Both the position numbers and the translations under genes were made by a program. From assembly GCA_035765895.1 (NCBI GenBank), contig DASTWL010000089.1, positions 1 to 64,000 of the forward strand: a DNA stretch of 64,000 nucleotides, read 5' to 3'. This DNA comes from Verrucomicrobiia bacterium (GTDB lineage: Bacteria; Verrucomicrobiota; Verrucomicrobiia; Limisphaerales; DSYF01). Below the pieces are notes generated by a model. That model was not told the origin of the DNA and made no database searches. It saw only the letters and a list, made by a program, of their open reading frames with translations. Below, in pieces: positions 26,598 through 35,534 of this stretch. The stretch's first letter is position 1. Each line of letters begins with the position of its first letter.

Positions 26598-29402
26598 TCA
26601 AAAACCGGGCGGACGGCCTCCCGGCAGCCGGCCAAAATAAAAGCTTACCGTGCCGGAATACTCGCCCTGCCCGACGTTCGGCTGGCCTTGAGGCCCCGTC
26701 GTGTCCGCCGGTTTGAACTTGGTGCCAATCGGCGGAATCGCATGCAGGAAACCCAGCCCGCACTGCGGCACGTTAGCGTAGGCGTGGCCGACCAGGTTCT
26801 TGGGCGGAAACTCGGGCGTGAGCACCTGCACGAACGGGATGTTCTCCGGCACCACGGTGATCAGGCCCTCGGTCGTCTCCAATTGCAGCCAGCGCACGTT
26901 GGCGAAGAAGCCCTTGAACTCGGGATACACCCAGCCGCGATAGCCGGTGATGGTGTCGTTGTAATCGTTCTCCCAGACGCCGAGCGTGCCGCCGCCGAGG
27001 CGGTTCTTCCAGACGCGATACGGCCCGTCGCCCAGCCAGCGTTTGCGCTTCACGAGCTGCTCCGGGTAATCGAAAAACACGCCGATGGCGTCGTTCCTGC
27101 CGGTGGCGGTGTATTCATAATCGCAGCACAGCCAACCGTCCCCACGCAATCGCCACGTCACTCTCTTAAGGATGGAACCGGTCGCCGCCACCTGGGGACC
27201 GCTAGAAAGCGTAAACCGCCTCCCACCGCGCTCGACATATACCAACATGCCATTCTCAATGCGCGCTACGATACCGTTTCCCCTCAACTCATTCGTGGCG
27301 CGCAACACACCGTCGAAATCTGTCCGGGCAATGACGGGAACATCCTTCGCCAGCATGTCTCGTCGCTTTAGTGGCCAGACGTAAGTATGCAACTCCCATC
27401 CGTTCGGCCCCACCACTCGCACGGCCAGAAAACCGCCTTCCGTCACGTCTGCTGTGTGCCAGAAATTCTCCGGCAGATCCAAATGCAGCTGGCCGCGACC
27501 ACCTGGTGGAATGCCGGACACTCGCGCGACACCCTCGGCGCTGATCGTTTCCACACTCGAACCCGCAAGTGCCGGCGGAATGAAACGACGCAGCTGCCAG
27601 GTAAACTTGCATTGTTTCGCATCGGTAAAGTCAAAATGGTTTTCCACCGTCAGCGTGCCATCGAAATTTACGGGCAGGTTTGTCTCCAGAATCTGAATCG
27701 GCGACCACAGTTGTTTGATCGCATAGAAGCTCCCCTCGCGTTCGCGATACGGGCCGACGATGCCGTCCGGCGCCTGGTTGCCCGCCGTGTCAATCTCGCC
27801 CGTGTCCGGACGCCGGATGCCCTCGTCGGCAAACGCCCAGATGAAGCCGCCCGCGCAGTTCGGGTGGCTCATCATCATGCTCCAGTAATCCGCCAGCCCC
27901 GCCGCCGCGCCGCCGTCGTAAAGCCCGTGGATGAATTCCGTCGGCAGGTAGATGAGACCGCCGGGATAATTCGTGTTCAACATCTCCAGCTTCTTGCCCA
28001 TGTTGAAATTCATCGGCTCGCCGCGCGCCGCGACCTCGGCTTTGTCGTAAGCGAGGTAATGTGCGGTGTTGAGGCCGCTGAAAATCGCCCACGGATGCAG
28101 CACCCGCCGTTGCTGCGGGTCATACGCCCCAAACAGCCGGTCGAGGTTGGTGTTGAAACCGCCCTCGTTGCCATTGTCCCAGAAAATGATGCTCGGGTGG
28201 TTCACGTCGCGCGTCACCATTTCGCGGACAAGTTTGGGGCCAACCTCGTTGTCGTAGTGATTTTGCCAGCCCGCGAGTTCGTCGAGCACGTAGAGGCCGA
28301 GTTCGTCGCAGAGGTCGAGGAACTCCACGTCCGGCGGATAATGCGACATGCGGACGGCGTTGCCGTTCATGTCCTTGATGGTCTCGATGTCGAGCCGGTG
28401 CACCGCCTCGCTCAGGCAGCGACCCGAGTCCGGCCAGAACGAATGCCGGTTCACGCCCTTGAGGATGATCTTCTTTCCGTTGAGATACAGCCCGTCGCCA
28501 TCGCGCACCTCGAACGTGCGGAAGCCGAAGCGTTGTTTGCAGGTGTGGATCGTCTCGTTGCCACGCTTGAGCCGCACTTCGACCTGATAAAGATTCGGCG
28601 TCTCGGCGGTCCATTGTTTGGGCGATGAAATTTGCGTCGTGAGTTGCGCATAATCGTCGCCCATGCCAGCGGCGGCGATGGGAGCCTCAAAAGGTTCGCC
28701 AACGTCTTTGCCATCGAGCGTCTGGATTTGGGCCTCGGCATTCCAAGCGTTGGTGAGCCCATTGAAGAAAGCTTTGGCCGAAAAACGCCCATCCGCCTTG
28801 GCATCAATCGCCACGCGAGAGATGAACTGCTGTGGCACCGCTTCGAGATACACGGGCCGGTAGATGCCCGCGAACACCCAGTAATCCGCCAGCCGTTCGG
28901 CCTTGTTCACGGATTCGTTCGCCGAATGCCGTGCCACGTCCACCTCCAAATGGTTCGTCGCGCCAGGCTTCACCAGCTTCGTCACCTCGTATTTGAACCG
29001 ATAGAACCCGCCCTGGTGCGTCGGCCCGACGGACTCGCCATTCAGCTTTGCGCTCGTGTCGGTCATCACACCCTCGAACACGAGAAAGACGCGTTTGCCG
29101 GTCCAGCCGGCCGGCACGGTGAAGTCGTGCTCGTATAGTCCGTGTTCATTCCAGGCGTTCGTCGCATCCTTGTGATAGGTCAAGGTGCCGAAACCCTTGA
29201 CGTCCCACTGCGACGGCACGGGCAGATTCGTCCAGACTCCCGAGTGTGCGCCGCTCGTGCACAAGAAGCGCCAGGGGACCGTATTGTCCTTGTCGCGACC
29301 GGAGAGATAAAGGCGCCCGGTCTCGACGGGCGCCGCGTGAAGGGCGTTGGTGGAGGCGGCCAGCAGCACAAGGGTGGCCAGGCGTGAGGGCAACTGGATC
29401 AT
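26598..29402 (-). CDS. Secreted glycoside hydrolase family 2 (beta-galactosidase-like)
   Basis: 934 residues from the ATG at 29402, which starts a signal peptide (LATLVLLAASTNALHAAP). Domains: GH2 sugar-binding jelly roll (about 30-190, with SQWDVKGFG), Ig-like domain (about 195-300), TIM barrel from about 305 with ILKGVNRHSFWPDSG, the acid/base Glu413 in WDNGNEGG and the nucleophile Glu489 in LPTEFIHG, then C-terminal beta domains. It should hydrolyse terminal beta-linked sugars outside the cytoplasm. The specificity (galactoside, glucuronide or mannoside) cannot be assigned. It is the only clearly intact enzyme of a damaged sugar-utilisation region. A 191-base divergent interval separates it from the RuBisCO-like fragment. 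Confidence 0.85.
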   Translation of the reverse strand: MIQLPSRLATLVLLAASTNALHAAPVETGRLYLSGRDKDNTVPWRFLCTSGAHSGVWTNLPVPSQWDVKGFGTLTYHKDATNAWNEHGLYEHDFTVPAGWTGKRVFLVFEGVMTDTSAKLNGESVGPTHQGGFYRFKYEVTKLVKPGATNHLEVDVARHSANESVNKAERLADYWVFAGIYRPVYLEAVPQQFISRVAIDAKADGRFSAKAFFNGLTNAWNAEAQIQTLDGKDVGEPFEAPIAAAGMGDDYAQLTTQISSPKQWTAETPNLYQVEVRLKRGNETIHTCKQRFGFRTFEVRDGDGLYLNGKKIILKGVNRHSFWPDSGRCLSEAVHRLDIETIKDMNGNAVRMSHYPPDVEFLDLCDELGLYVLDELAGWQNHYDNEVGPKLVREMVTRDVNHPSIIFWDNGNEGGFNTNLDRLFGAYDPQQRRVLHPWAIFSGLNTAHYLAYDKAEVAARGEPMNFNMGKKLEMLNTNYPGGLIYLPTEFIHGLYDGGAAAGLADYWSMMMSHPNCAGGFIWAFADEGIRRPDTGEIDTAGNQAPDGIVGPYREREGSFYAIKQLWSPIQILETNLPVNFDGTLTVENHFDFTDAKQCKFTWQLRRFIPPALAGSSVETISAEGVARVSGIPPGGRGQLHLDLPENFWHTADVTEGGFLAVRVVGPNGWELHTYVWPLKRRDMLAKDVPVIARTDFDGVLRATNELRGNGIVARIENGMLVYVERGGRRFTLSSGPQVAATGSILKRVTWRLRGDGWLCCDYEYTATGRNDAIGVFFDYPEQLVKRKRWLGDGPYRVWKNRLGGGTLGVWENDYNDTITGYRGWVYPEFKGFFANVRWLQLETTEGLITVVPENIPFVQVLTPEFPPKNLVGHAYANVPQCGLGFLHAIPPIGTKFKPADTTGPQGQPNVGQGEYSGTVSFYFGRLPGGRPPGF

Positions 29403-29593
29403 GGTGCCGCCATCGTAACCACACCCCGCCCCAGCGACAAACCGCGAAATGGCCGAAAGAAATGCACTTTTATGCTTTCGCACACCCTTCGCCGCCACTT
29501 GACCGTCCGTTCGCGGCCGTTCGAAAACACAAGTTCTGAACCGCTTTTTCCATGGTTGCCCGAAGCCGCGCGCCACTACGCTTGACTGCATCC

Positions 29594-30058
29594 ATGGAAC
29601 GCATCTTCGCCACGTATCGCATTGAGACACCACTGGCCGTCGAGCAGGCCGCCGCGGTGCTCGCGGGCGAACAATCTTCCGGCACGTTCGTGGAAGTGCC
29701 CGGCGAAACCGCAGAACTCAAGCAACGCTTCGCCGCGCGTGTGGAGAAAATCACGCCGCTCGTAAGCGTCACGAGCCCCGCGCTTCCCGGCTGCCGCGGC
29801 GGTTCCGGCAAAATCCAACGCGCCAAGGTCGTCGTTTCCTGGTCGCTGGAAAACATGGGCTACAACCTGCCCACGCTCGTTTCGACGATTCAGGGCAACC
29901 TCTACGAGCTTTCGCAATTCTCCGGGCTCAAGCTGACGGACCTTCAAGTGCCCGCATCGTTTGGGGAGCATTTTCGCGGGCCAAAGTTTGGTATGGCCGG
30001 CTGCCGCGCCTTGACCGGCGTTTACAACCGTCCGCTCGTCGGCACCATCATCATCCCC
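29594..30058 (+). pseudogene. 5' fragment of a RuBisCO-like protein, fused to a symporter fragment
   Basis: From the ATG at 29594 (MERIFATYRIETPLAV) the first ~154 residues match the RuBisCO large-subunit N-terminal domain: AAAVLAGEQSSGTFVEVPGE, QGNLYELSQFSGLKLTDLQV and FRGPKFGMAGCRALTGVYNR followed by PLVGTII. Where RuBisCO would continue with KPN and the catalytic barrel, the sequence passes in frame into a sodium/solute symporter. The whole C-terminal TIM barrel, with all catalytic residues, is absent. The parent was probably a form IV RuBisCO-like protein, some of which act in sugar-acid catabolism. Catalytic function is not possible. Confidence 0.8.
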
Positions 30059-31340
30059 TTCTTCCGGCACGCGGTCGGAATGAGCGCCTACGAATACTTC
30101 GGACACCGCTTCGGCTACGGGGCCCGGGCTTACAGCGCGCTCGCGTTCACAGCAGGACATTTTTCCAAGATGGGTTTCGTGCTTTACCTGATGGCGCTCA
30201 CGATCAACAGCATGACCGGCTGGAACATTTTCGTGGTCATTCTCGTCGTCGGCGTGCTGACGGTGCTCTACACGCTGGTGGGCGGACTGGAGGCGGTGAT
30301 TTGGACGGACGTGGTGCAGGGCATCATCATGGTGGCCGGCCTGGGAGTGGTGATTGGCTTCCTCTGCCATCTGATGCCGGGGGACCTTCCGCGGCGTTTC
30401 ACCTCGCCTGGGAAAAAAGCAAGTTCAGCCTCGGCACGACGGACCTGGACTTCACCCGCAAGAGCAGCATCTGGGTGATGTCGCTCTGCGGATTCTTCTG
30501 GCATCTGCAAAAATACAGCTCCGACCAGACGCTCGTGCAACGCTACCTCGTCGCCAAATCCGACCGCGACGCGCTCAAAGGCGTCGCACTGGGCGCCGCC
30601 TTGTGCGTGCCGGTGTGGACGTTGTTCATGCTGATCGGCAACCTGGTCTGGTGCTATTACCAGTTGTCCGGGGAGGTGTTTCCGGCCTATATCGACAGGG
30701 CCGACAAGGTCTTTCCCTACTTTCTGACCACCAAGATTCCTGCTGGCGTGACGGGTCTGTTCATGGCCGCACTGTTCGCCGCCGGCATGTCCACCCTGTC
30801 CTCGGACCTCAACTGCCTCTCGGCCGTGGGCGTGGAGGATTATTACCGCAAACTGCGGCCCCACGCCCCGGATCGCGAGCACTGAAAGCGGGGAAAATCA
30901 TCGTGGGCGTCTGCGGGCTCACGGCCGTCAGCATTGCGGTGGTCATCGCGTTGCGCGGAGAACGTGTCCTGTCGCTTTACTACGCCGTGTCCTCGATCAT
31001 CTCAGGCGGACTGGCGGGACTGTTCCTGTTGTCCTTCCTCAGCCGGCGGGCCAACCGCCAGGGCCTCTGGATCGGCATCACCGCCAATCTGCTCTTCACG
31101 GCGTGGGCCACGTTGACCAGCGGAAAAAGTCAGATGCTCGACCTGGGCCGCTTCAACTGCAAACTCCCAGGCGTGATGATCGGCGTGGTCGGCCACGTCT
31201 TGGTGCAACTGGTGGGCTACCTCGCCAGCTGGTGCTGCCCGACCGATGAACACGCCAAACGCGAATGGACCATCTGGGGCTGGTTGGAAAAGCGCAAAAC
31301 GCTGTCCGCAACGTCACCCGACGCCGCCCGGTCCGTTTGA
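30059..31340 (+). pseudogene. Sodium/solute symporter (SSS family), 5'-truncated and frameshifted twice
   Basis: Symporter sequence starts at PFFRHAVGMSAYEYFGHRFG and runs through LVGGLEAVIWTDVVQGIIM. The frame breaks in a G run at 30379-30383; the next frame continues FHLAWEKSKFSLGTTDLDF, YSSDQTLVQRYLVAKSDRDA and GMSTLSSDLNCLSAVGVEDY to a stop at 30885. A second break at about 30880 moves to the frame reading LKAGKIIVGVCGLTAV and ending at 31340. Both breaks fit loss of one base. The first few transmembrane helices are missing at the fusion. SSS transporters import sugars or related solutes with sodium. This copy should be non-functional unless both frameshifts are sequencing errors. Confidence 0.82.
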
Positions 31341-31453
31341 ATTCGACCGGCAGCCGCCGTTTCAATCAATCGTCGCTCGCGGGCGGGCGCAGCATCCGCT
31401 TGTGACGTTTGGTGAACCGGCGTAGCTTGAGGCCGGAACGACAAGTTCAAGCC

Positions 31454-31786
31454 ATGATTGACGACACGATTTCCAAACTGGAAGCGCAACTGCGCGATGC
31501 GGGCGCGATTTCGCCGGAGCGCAAGGCCGAACTGCTGACGCTGCTGGGCACGTTGAAGGCGGAAGTTTCGCAGCTTTCCCGCACGCACGCCGAGGACGCC
31601 CAGAGCATCGCCCGCTTCACCGAAGTGTCCACCCTGGAAGCCACCCGGCACGCGCGGAACCAGCAGTTGCAGGATTTGTCGCTGCAGGGCCTGCGCTCGT
31701 CCGTGCAGGGCTTCGAACAATCACATCCCCGGCTGGTGCAGGTGGTCAACGCCATCAGCCAGACGTTGTCGAACCTGGGAATTTGA
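31454..31786 (+). CDS. DUF4404 family small protein
   Basis: 110 residues from the ATG at 31454. It is a predicted all-helical acidic protein: MIDDTISKLEAQLRDAG, PERKAELLTLLGTLKAEV, then a Gln/Ser-rich helix, ending in FEQSHPRLVQVVNAISQTLS followed by NLGI. The C-terminal pattern F-x-x-SHP-x-L-x-x-x-x-x-x-x-x-x-L-x-N-x-GI is what I know as DUF4404. No signal peptide or membrane segment. Role unknown. It stands alone, downstream of the symporter pseudogene and convergent with plsC. Confidence 0.7.
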   Translation: MIDDTISKLEAQLRDAGAISPERKAELLTLLGTLKAEVSQLSRTHAEDAQSIARFTEVSTLEATRHARNQQLQDLSLQGLRSSVQGFEQSHPRLVQVVNAISQTLSNLGI

Positions 31787-31798
31787 GCGATGGCTCAA
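31783..31798. terminator. Short hairpin between convergent genes
   Basis: A 6-bp stem (31783-31788 with 31793-31798) with a 4-base loop overlaps the stop codon of the DUF4404 gene. It has no real T run on either side, so it is at best a weak bidirectional terminator. Confidence 0.25.
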
Positions 31799-31847
31799 TG
31801 AGTGATTGCCTGCCTGGTTGAATCGTTGCCGGACGAATGACACGAGC

Positions 31848-32501
31848 TTACGGAAACCGCTGCTTGTCGCGACACGGCTGCAGCGCCGTAATCGCAGCCA
31901 TGAGTTCATCCGCCACTTCCTGGTAAATCTGCTTCAACCGGTCCTTGGAGCACGTCTTCGCCTCAGCGCGCGCCGCCGCAAACAACATTGGCTCGCCGTA
32001 TTTCACCGCAATCCGGTGCGGGCGCGGAAAACGGACGCTTTTACCATACGCCTCAAAGGTGCCAAACACGCGCACCGGCACCACGGGTGCGGTGGACTTG
32101 ATGATGGCCAGACCGATGCCTGAGCGCGCCGGCTGCAACCGGCCGTCCAGCGAGCGCGTCCCCTCAGGAAACATGATGATGGCGCCACCGCGTTTGAGCC
32201 GGTCGAGAATCTCCTTCAAGCCCGCGGCGCTGCCGCCGTCGCGATCCACCGGAACGGCATTCCACGAACGCAGCAACGCGCCAATGCCCGGGTAGCGGAA
32301 CAACGTTTTGCGGGCCATGTAATTGATGCCGCGCTTCACGCCGGATCCCACAAGTGGCGGGTCGAGAAAGCTGAGATGATTTGAGGCCAGGATCACCGGT
32401 CCGGTGAGCGGCACGCGCTCCGGATGATACACCCGCCAGCGAAAGTAGGTGGCGTAAACGAACCGGAACAGGCACCAGCCGATGAAATAGGACGGGTTCA
32501 T
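31848..32501 (-). CDS. plsC: 1-acyl-sn-glycerol-3-phosphate acyltransferase (PlsC family)
   Basis: 217 residues. The acyltransferase block I motif NHxxxxD is NHLSFLD (41-47), and block III is FPEGTRS (111-117). The first 20 residues form a hydrophobic helix that would anchor it to the cytoplasmic membrane. It would transfer an acyl chain to lysophosphatidate in phospholipid synthesis. The PlsC family is broad, so another acyl acceptor is possible. It follows cmk with a 9-base gap, the last gene of a tyrA-aroA-cmk-plsC operon. Confidence 0.85.
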   Translation of the reverse strand: MNPSYFIGWCLFRFVYATYFRWRVYHPERVPLTGPVILASNHLSFLDPPLVGSGVKRGINYMARKTLFRYPGIGALLRSWNAVPVDRDGGSAAGLKEILDRLKRGGAIIMFPEGTRSLDGRLQPARSGIGLAIIKSTAPVVPVRVFGTFEAYGKSVRFPRPHRIAVKYGEPMLFAAARAEAKTCSKDRLKQIYQEVADELMAAITALQPCRDKQRFP

Positions 32502-32510
32502 GGCCGCCAG

Positions 32511-33215
32511 TCAGCGGATCATCGGCATGATCTCGCGGATCATGCCGATGATCCGGTTGCTCGTCTGTTGCGGCGTTTCGCCGGAGTTGTTGATGATGCG
32601 CGCGCCCAATGCGATCATCAGCGGCGCCGCGGCCCGCTGGCTGTCGCGCTGATCACGCGCCGCCAGATCCTCCTTCACGCCGTCCGCCTCGCGCCGCCGC
32701 GTGCGCTCGGACAGGCTCGCGTCGAGGTAGAACTTGAAATCGGTTTCCGGAAACACGTTCGTGCCGATGTCGCGGCCTTCCATCACCAAGTTGCCGAATT
32801 GGATGCACGCCCGCTGCGTTTTCTTCATCCACTCGCGCACCTTCGGCACGGCGGCCACGTGCGGCACCGCTGCCGCCGTTTCCTTGGTGCGGATTTCCTT
32901 TTCCGGATAGTGACTGTCCACCAGCAGCCGGACGGCCTTGAGGTCGCCGTCAATGCAGCACAACTGGGTCTTCCAGCGCCGGCACGCGTTCGCAACCGCC
33001 TTCGGATCGTGCACGTCCACGCCCTGCTTCAAGCAATGCCACGCCAGCGTGCGATACATTGCGCCGGTGTCGACATAAACGTAGTCGAGCGCTTTGGCGA
33101 TGAGCTTGGCGTTGGTGCTCTTGCCGCTGGCGCTCGTGCCGTCAATGGCAATGACAATGGGTGTTTTCAAAGTGTCAGCTTCTGGGTCCAAGTGTCGGTG
33201 GTCCGGTTCAACCAT
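32511..33215 (-). CDS. cmk: Cytidylate kinase
   Basis: 234 residues from the ATG at 33215. A TTG at 33170, directly before KTPIVIAIDG, would give the more usual N-terminus and may be the true start. The P-loop is GTSASGKST; other CMP kinase motifs are YVDTGAMYRTLAW, GRDIGTNVFPETDFKFYLDA and the lid-type segment RTRRREADG. It phosphorylates CMP/dCMP with ATP in the cytoplasm. Placement next to aroA recurs in many bacteria (aroA-cmk), which supports both assignments. Confidence 0.9.
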   Translation of the reverse strand: MVEPDHRHLDPEADTLKTPIVIAIDGTSASGKSTNAKLIAKALDYVYVDTGAMYRTLAWHCLKQGVDVHDPKAVANACRRWKTQLCCIDGDLKAVRLLVDSHYPEKEIRTKETAAAVPHVAAVPKVREWMKKTQRACIQFGNLVMEGRDIGTNVFPETDFKFYLDASLSERTRRREADGVKEDLAARDQRDSQRAAAPLMIALGARIINNSGETPQQTSNRIIGMIREIMPMIR

Positions 33216-33265
33216 CGTGACGCGGTCAGTTTACAAACCTGCCCGCCGCTTGACCAGTCGCGGTC

Positions 33266-34537
33266 TCAGGCGGCGAACAAATCTTCCGGCGCCAGGGCCC
33301 GGCCGGTCTGCGCATCCAAAATCGTCGCGCCCAAACCGTGTGGCGGCGGGGCGGAGAGCTTCTGGAAAAAATTGGGAAAGGTCTTCTTCACGCAAGCCGG
33401 GTTGCGCAACCGGATGCCCGGCACCCGCAAGCCGAGCACGGCAAAACACATCGCCATCCGGTGGTCGTTGTAGGTTTCAATATCCGCGCCGTGAAATTCC
33501 CCGGGCTTGGCCGGATAAACCGTCAGCGTGTCGCCTTCCTCGACGACCTTGGCACCGCATTTGGTCAGCTCGGTGCGCAAAGCGACGACGCGCTCGCATT
33601 CCTGCACGCGGAGGCGGCCGAGGTCGGTGAACCGCACGGGCCGGTCCGCGAACGGCGCCAGCACAATGGCCGTCATGATGCTGTCGCCCAGTTGCGTCCG
33701 GCGGGAGACGTTTTCCGGCAGCGGCAGGAATTGGGGAAACTCGGCGTCAATCTGCCACCGCGAAACCGGCCAGTGCGCCACCCGGCAACCGGGCACTGCC
33801 CAAAAATAACTTCCGCTCGACGCGTCCGGCTCGATCTGAAATTCGCCGCCACGGCGCGGGAATGTCTTCACAAGTTCGCGGGTCATTTCCACATACGGCA
33901 GCTCATCCGCATTCGCGCCCGTGACTTCGATTTCCCAACCGCCATTTCCGGCCGCCAGCAGGAGTGCCGAGGCGAATTGCGAGCTTTCCGCCACGCTGAC
34001 CCGGCATTGGCGGGGCAACAGACGCGTCTCCTGCTCACCGCCAAAAATCAGCGCCGGCAATTTGTCGTTTGCTGATTCCACGCGGTAGCCGAGTTCACGC
34101 AACGCGGCGAACAACGCCGCCTGCGGCCGTTCGTGCATGCGCGGAACACCGTGCAGGCGATATCCGCCCCGCCCCAGGCAAACGAAGGCCGCCAGGAATC
34201 GCGCGGCTGTGCCGGCATTGCCGACAAACAATTCCACCGGCTGCCCCGGCGCCCCGCCCGGCGGAATCCGGCCGCCCTTGCCATAGACGGCAATCGTCCG
34301 GTTGCAGGAATCGGCCGGGTCCGGCGCCACGTTCACCATGAAACCGAGTTCCTGCAGACACTCGACCATGATCTGTGTGTCTTCGCTCCACAACGCGCCG
34401 CGCAACACCGTCTCGCCATCGGCCAGCGCCGCGAGAATGAGCGCGCGATTGGTGATGCTCTTGGAACCGGGCACGGTGATTTCCGCCCGCGCCGGCCGGG
34501 CGCGGGGCACGATTTCGATGAGGTCAGGCAGCGCCAT
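33266..34537 (-). CDS. aroA: 3-phosphoshikimate 1-carboxyvinyltransferase (EPSP synthase)
   Basis: 423 residues from the ATG at 34537, 9 bases after the tyrA stop (a TTG two codons upstream is possible). EPSP synthase signatures: VPGSKSITNRALILAALADG near the N-terminus, LFVGNAGTAARFLAAF, and YNDHRMAMCFAVLGL near the C-terminus. It joins PEP to shikimate-3-phosphate, the sixth step of the shikimate pathway. Its neighbours tyrA and cmk form a typical aromatic/nucleotide operon. Confidence 0.93.
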   Translation of the reverse strand: MALPDLIEIVPRARPARAEITVPGSKSITNRALILAALADGETVLRGALWSEDTQIMVECLQELGFMVNVAPDPADSCNRTIAVYGKGGRIPPGGAPGQPVELFVGNAGTAARFLAAFVCLGRGGYRLHGVPRMHERPQAALFAALRELGYRVESANDKLPALIFGGEQETRLLPRQCRVSVAESSQFASALLLAAGNGGWEIEVTGANADELPYVEMTRELVKTFPRRGGEFQIEPDASSGSYFWAVPGCRVAHWPVSRWQIDAEFPQFLPLPENVSRRTQLGDSIMTAIVLAPFADRPVRFTDLGRLRVQECERVVALRTELTKCGAKVVEEGDTLTVYPAKPGEFHGADIETYNDHRMAMCFAVLGLRVPGIRLRNPACVKKTFPNFFQKLSAPPPHGLGATILDAQTGRALAPEDLFAA

Positions 34538-34546
34538 GGGCAACGG

Positions 34547-35428
34547 TTACTCGGGCGAAGTGTGGCCGGCCCGGTTGCACCACGCGTCGCGCCGCTGCTT
34601 GGCCAGGTCAAAAAAATCGGCCAGCGCTTTTTCGTCACCGGCCTGAACGGCGCGCTGCAAACGGCGCAGTTCGGTCATGAACTCGCGCAGGCTGCGCGCC
34701 AGATTGGTGCGGTTGGTCACGGCGATGTCGCGCCACATTTCGGGCGAGCCGGACGCGATGCGCGTCGTGTCGCGGAAGCCGGTCGCGCAGAGCAGCGGCT
34801 GCGCCGCGGCACTGTGACCAAGCGTGTAGTTCACCAGCTGGCAGGCCAGCAAATGCGGCAAATGACTGGAACGGGCAACGAGCTGGTCATGCACCGCCGG
34901 CGCCAGTTTCAACACCCGGGCATCGAGACCGGCCCACAGCTCCGTCACAGCCCGCACAGCGCGACGGTTGGATTTGGGCGTTGGCGTCACCACGCAGACC
35001 GCGCCGGAATAAAGATCGGGACGCGCCGCGGACACGCCCATTTTTTCGGAACCGGCCATGGGATGACTCCCCACGAAATGGGCACGCGCCCGGGCCGCAA
35101 TGGGTTCGAGCTGACGAACCACTTCCCCTTTGACACTGCCGACGTCGGTGATGATGGCGCCGGGCCGGAGATGTGGGATGAGCGGCTCCAGAACAAAGGG
35201 CATCTGCGCAATGGGGGTGCACAACACTACCAGATCCGCGCCGGCCACGCCCGCGGCGAAATCCGTGGTTGCTTCGTCCACCGCGCCGACACGGCGGCAC
35301 TCGGCGATGCTTGCCCGCCGGCGCACGCACCCCACTACCCGCTCCGCGAGGCGGCGTTGGCGAAGCGCCTGGCCAAGCGAGCCGCCCAGCAGGCCAACAC
35401 CCACAATGGTGACCTTTTTCCAATGCAC
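34547..35428 (-). CDS. tyrA: Prephenate/arogenate dehydrogenase
   Basis: 293 residues with a GTG start at 35428. An NAD(P)-binding Rossmann motif, VGVGLLGGSLGQAL, begins at residue 9. Further TyrA motifs: ITDVGSVKGEVV, FVGSHPMAGSEKMG (substrate His) and the C-terminal helical domain with SSHLPHLLACQLV and GFRDTTRIASGSPEMWRDI. It oxidatively decarboxylates prephenate (or arogenate) toward tyrosine. First gene of the operon, divergent from the cytochrome lipoprotein with a 106-base interval that should hold both promoters. Confidence 0.9.
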   Translation of the reverse strand: MHWKKVTIVGVGLLGGSLGQALRQRRLAERVVGCVRRRASIAECRRVGAVDEATTDFAAGVAGADLVVLCTPIAQMPFVLEPLIPHLRPGAIITDVGSVKGEVVRQLEPIAARARAHFVGSHPMAGSEKMGVSAARPDLYSGAVCVVTPTPKSNRRAVRAVTELWAGLDARVLKLAPAVHDQLVARSSHLPHLLACQLVNYTLGHSAAAQPLLCATGFRDTTRIASGSPEMWRDIAVTNRTNLARSLREFMTELRRLQRAVQAGDEKALADFFDLAKQRRDAWCNRAGHTSPE

Positions 35429-35534
35429 GCGGGGAAGATAGCGGAGGCTTCAACCCGCCCAAGCGAAAACGCAAACTCTCCTTGTCTGCACGCCGGTCCG
35501 CGTCCAAATTGCCCGGCATTTAAGAAAATTGACC

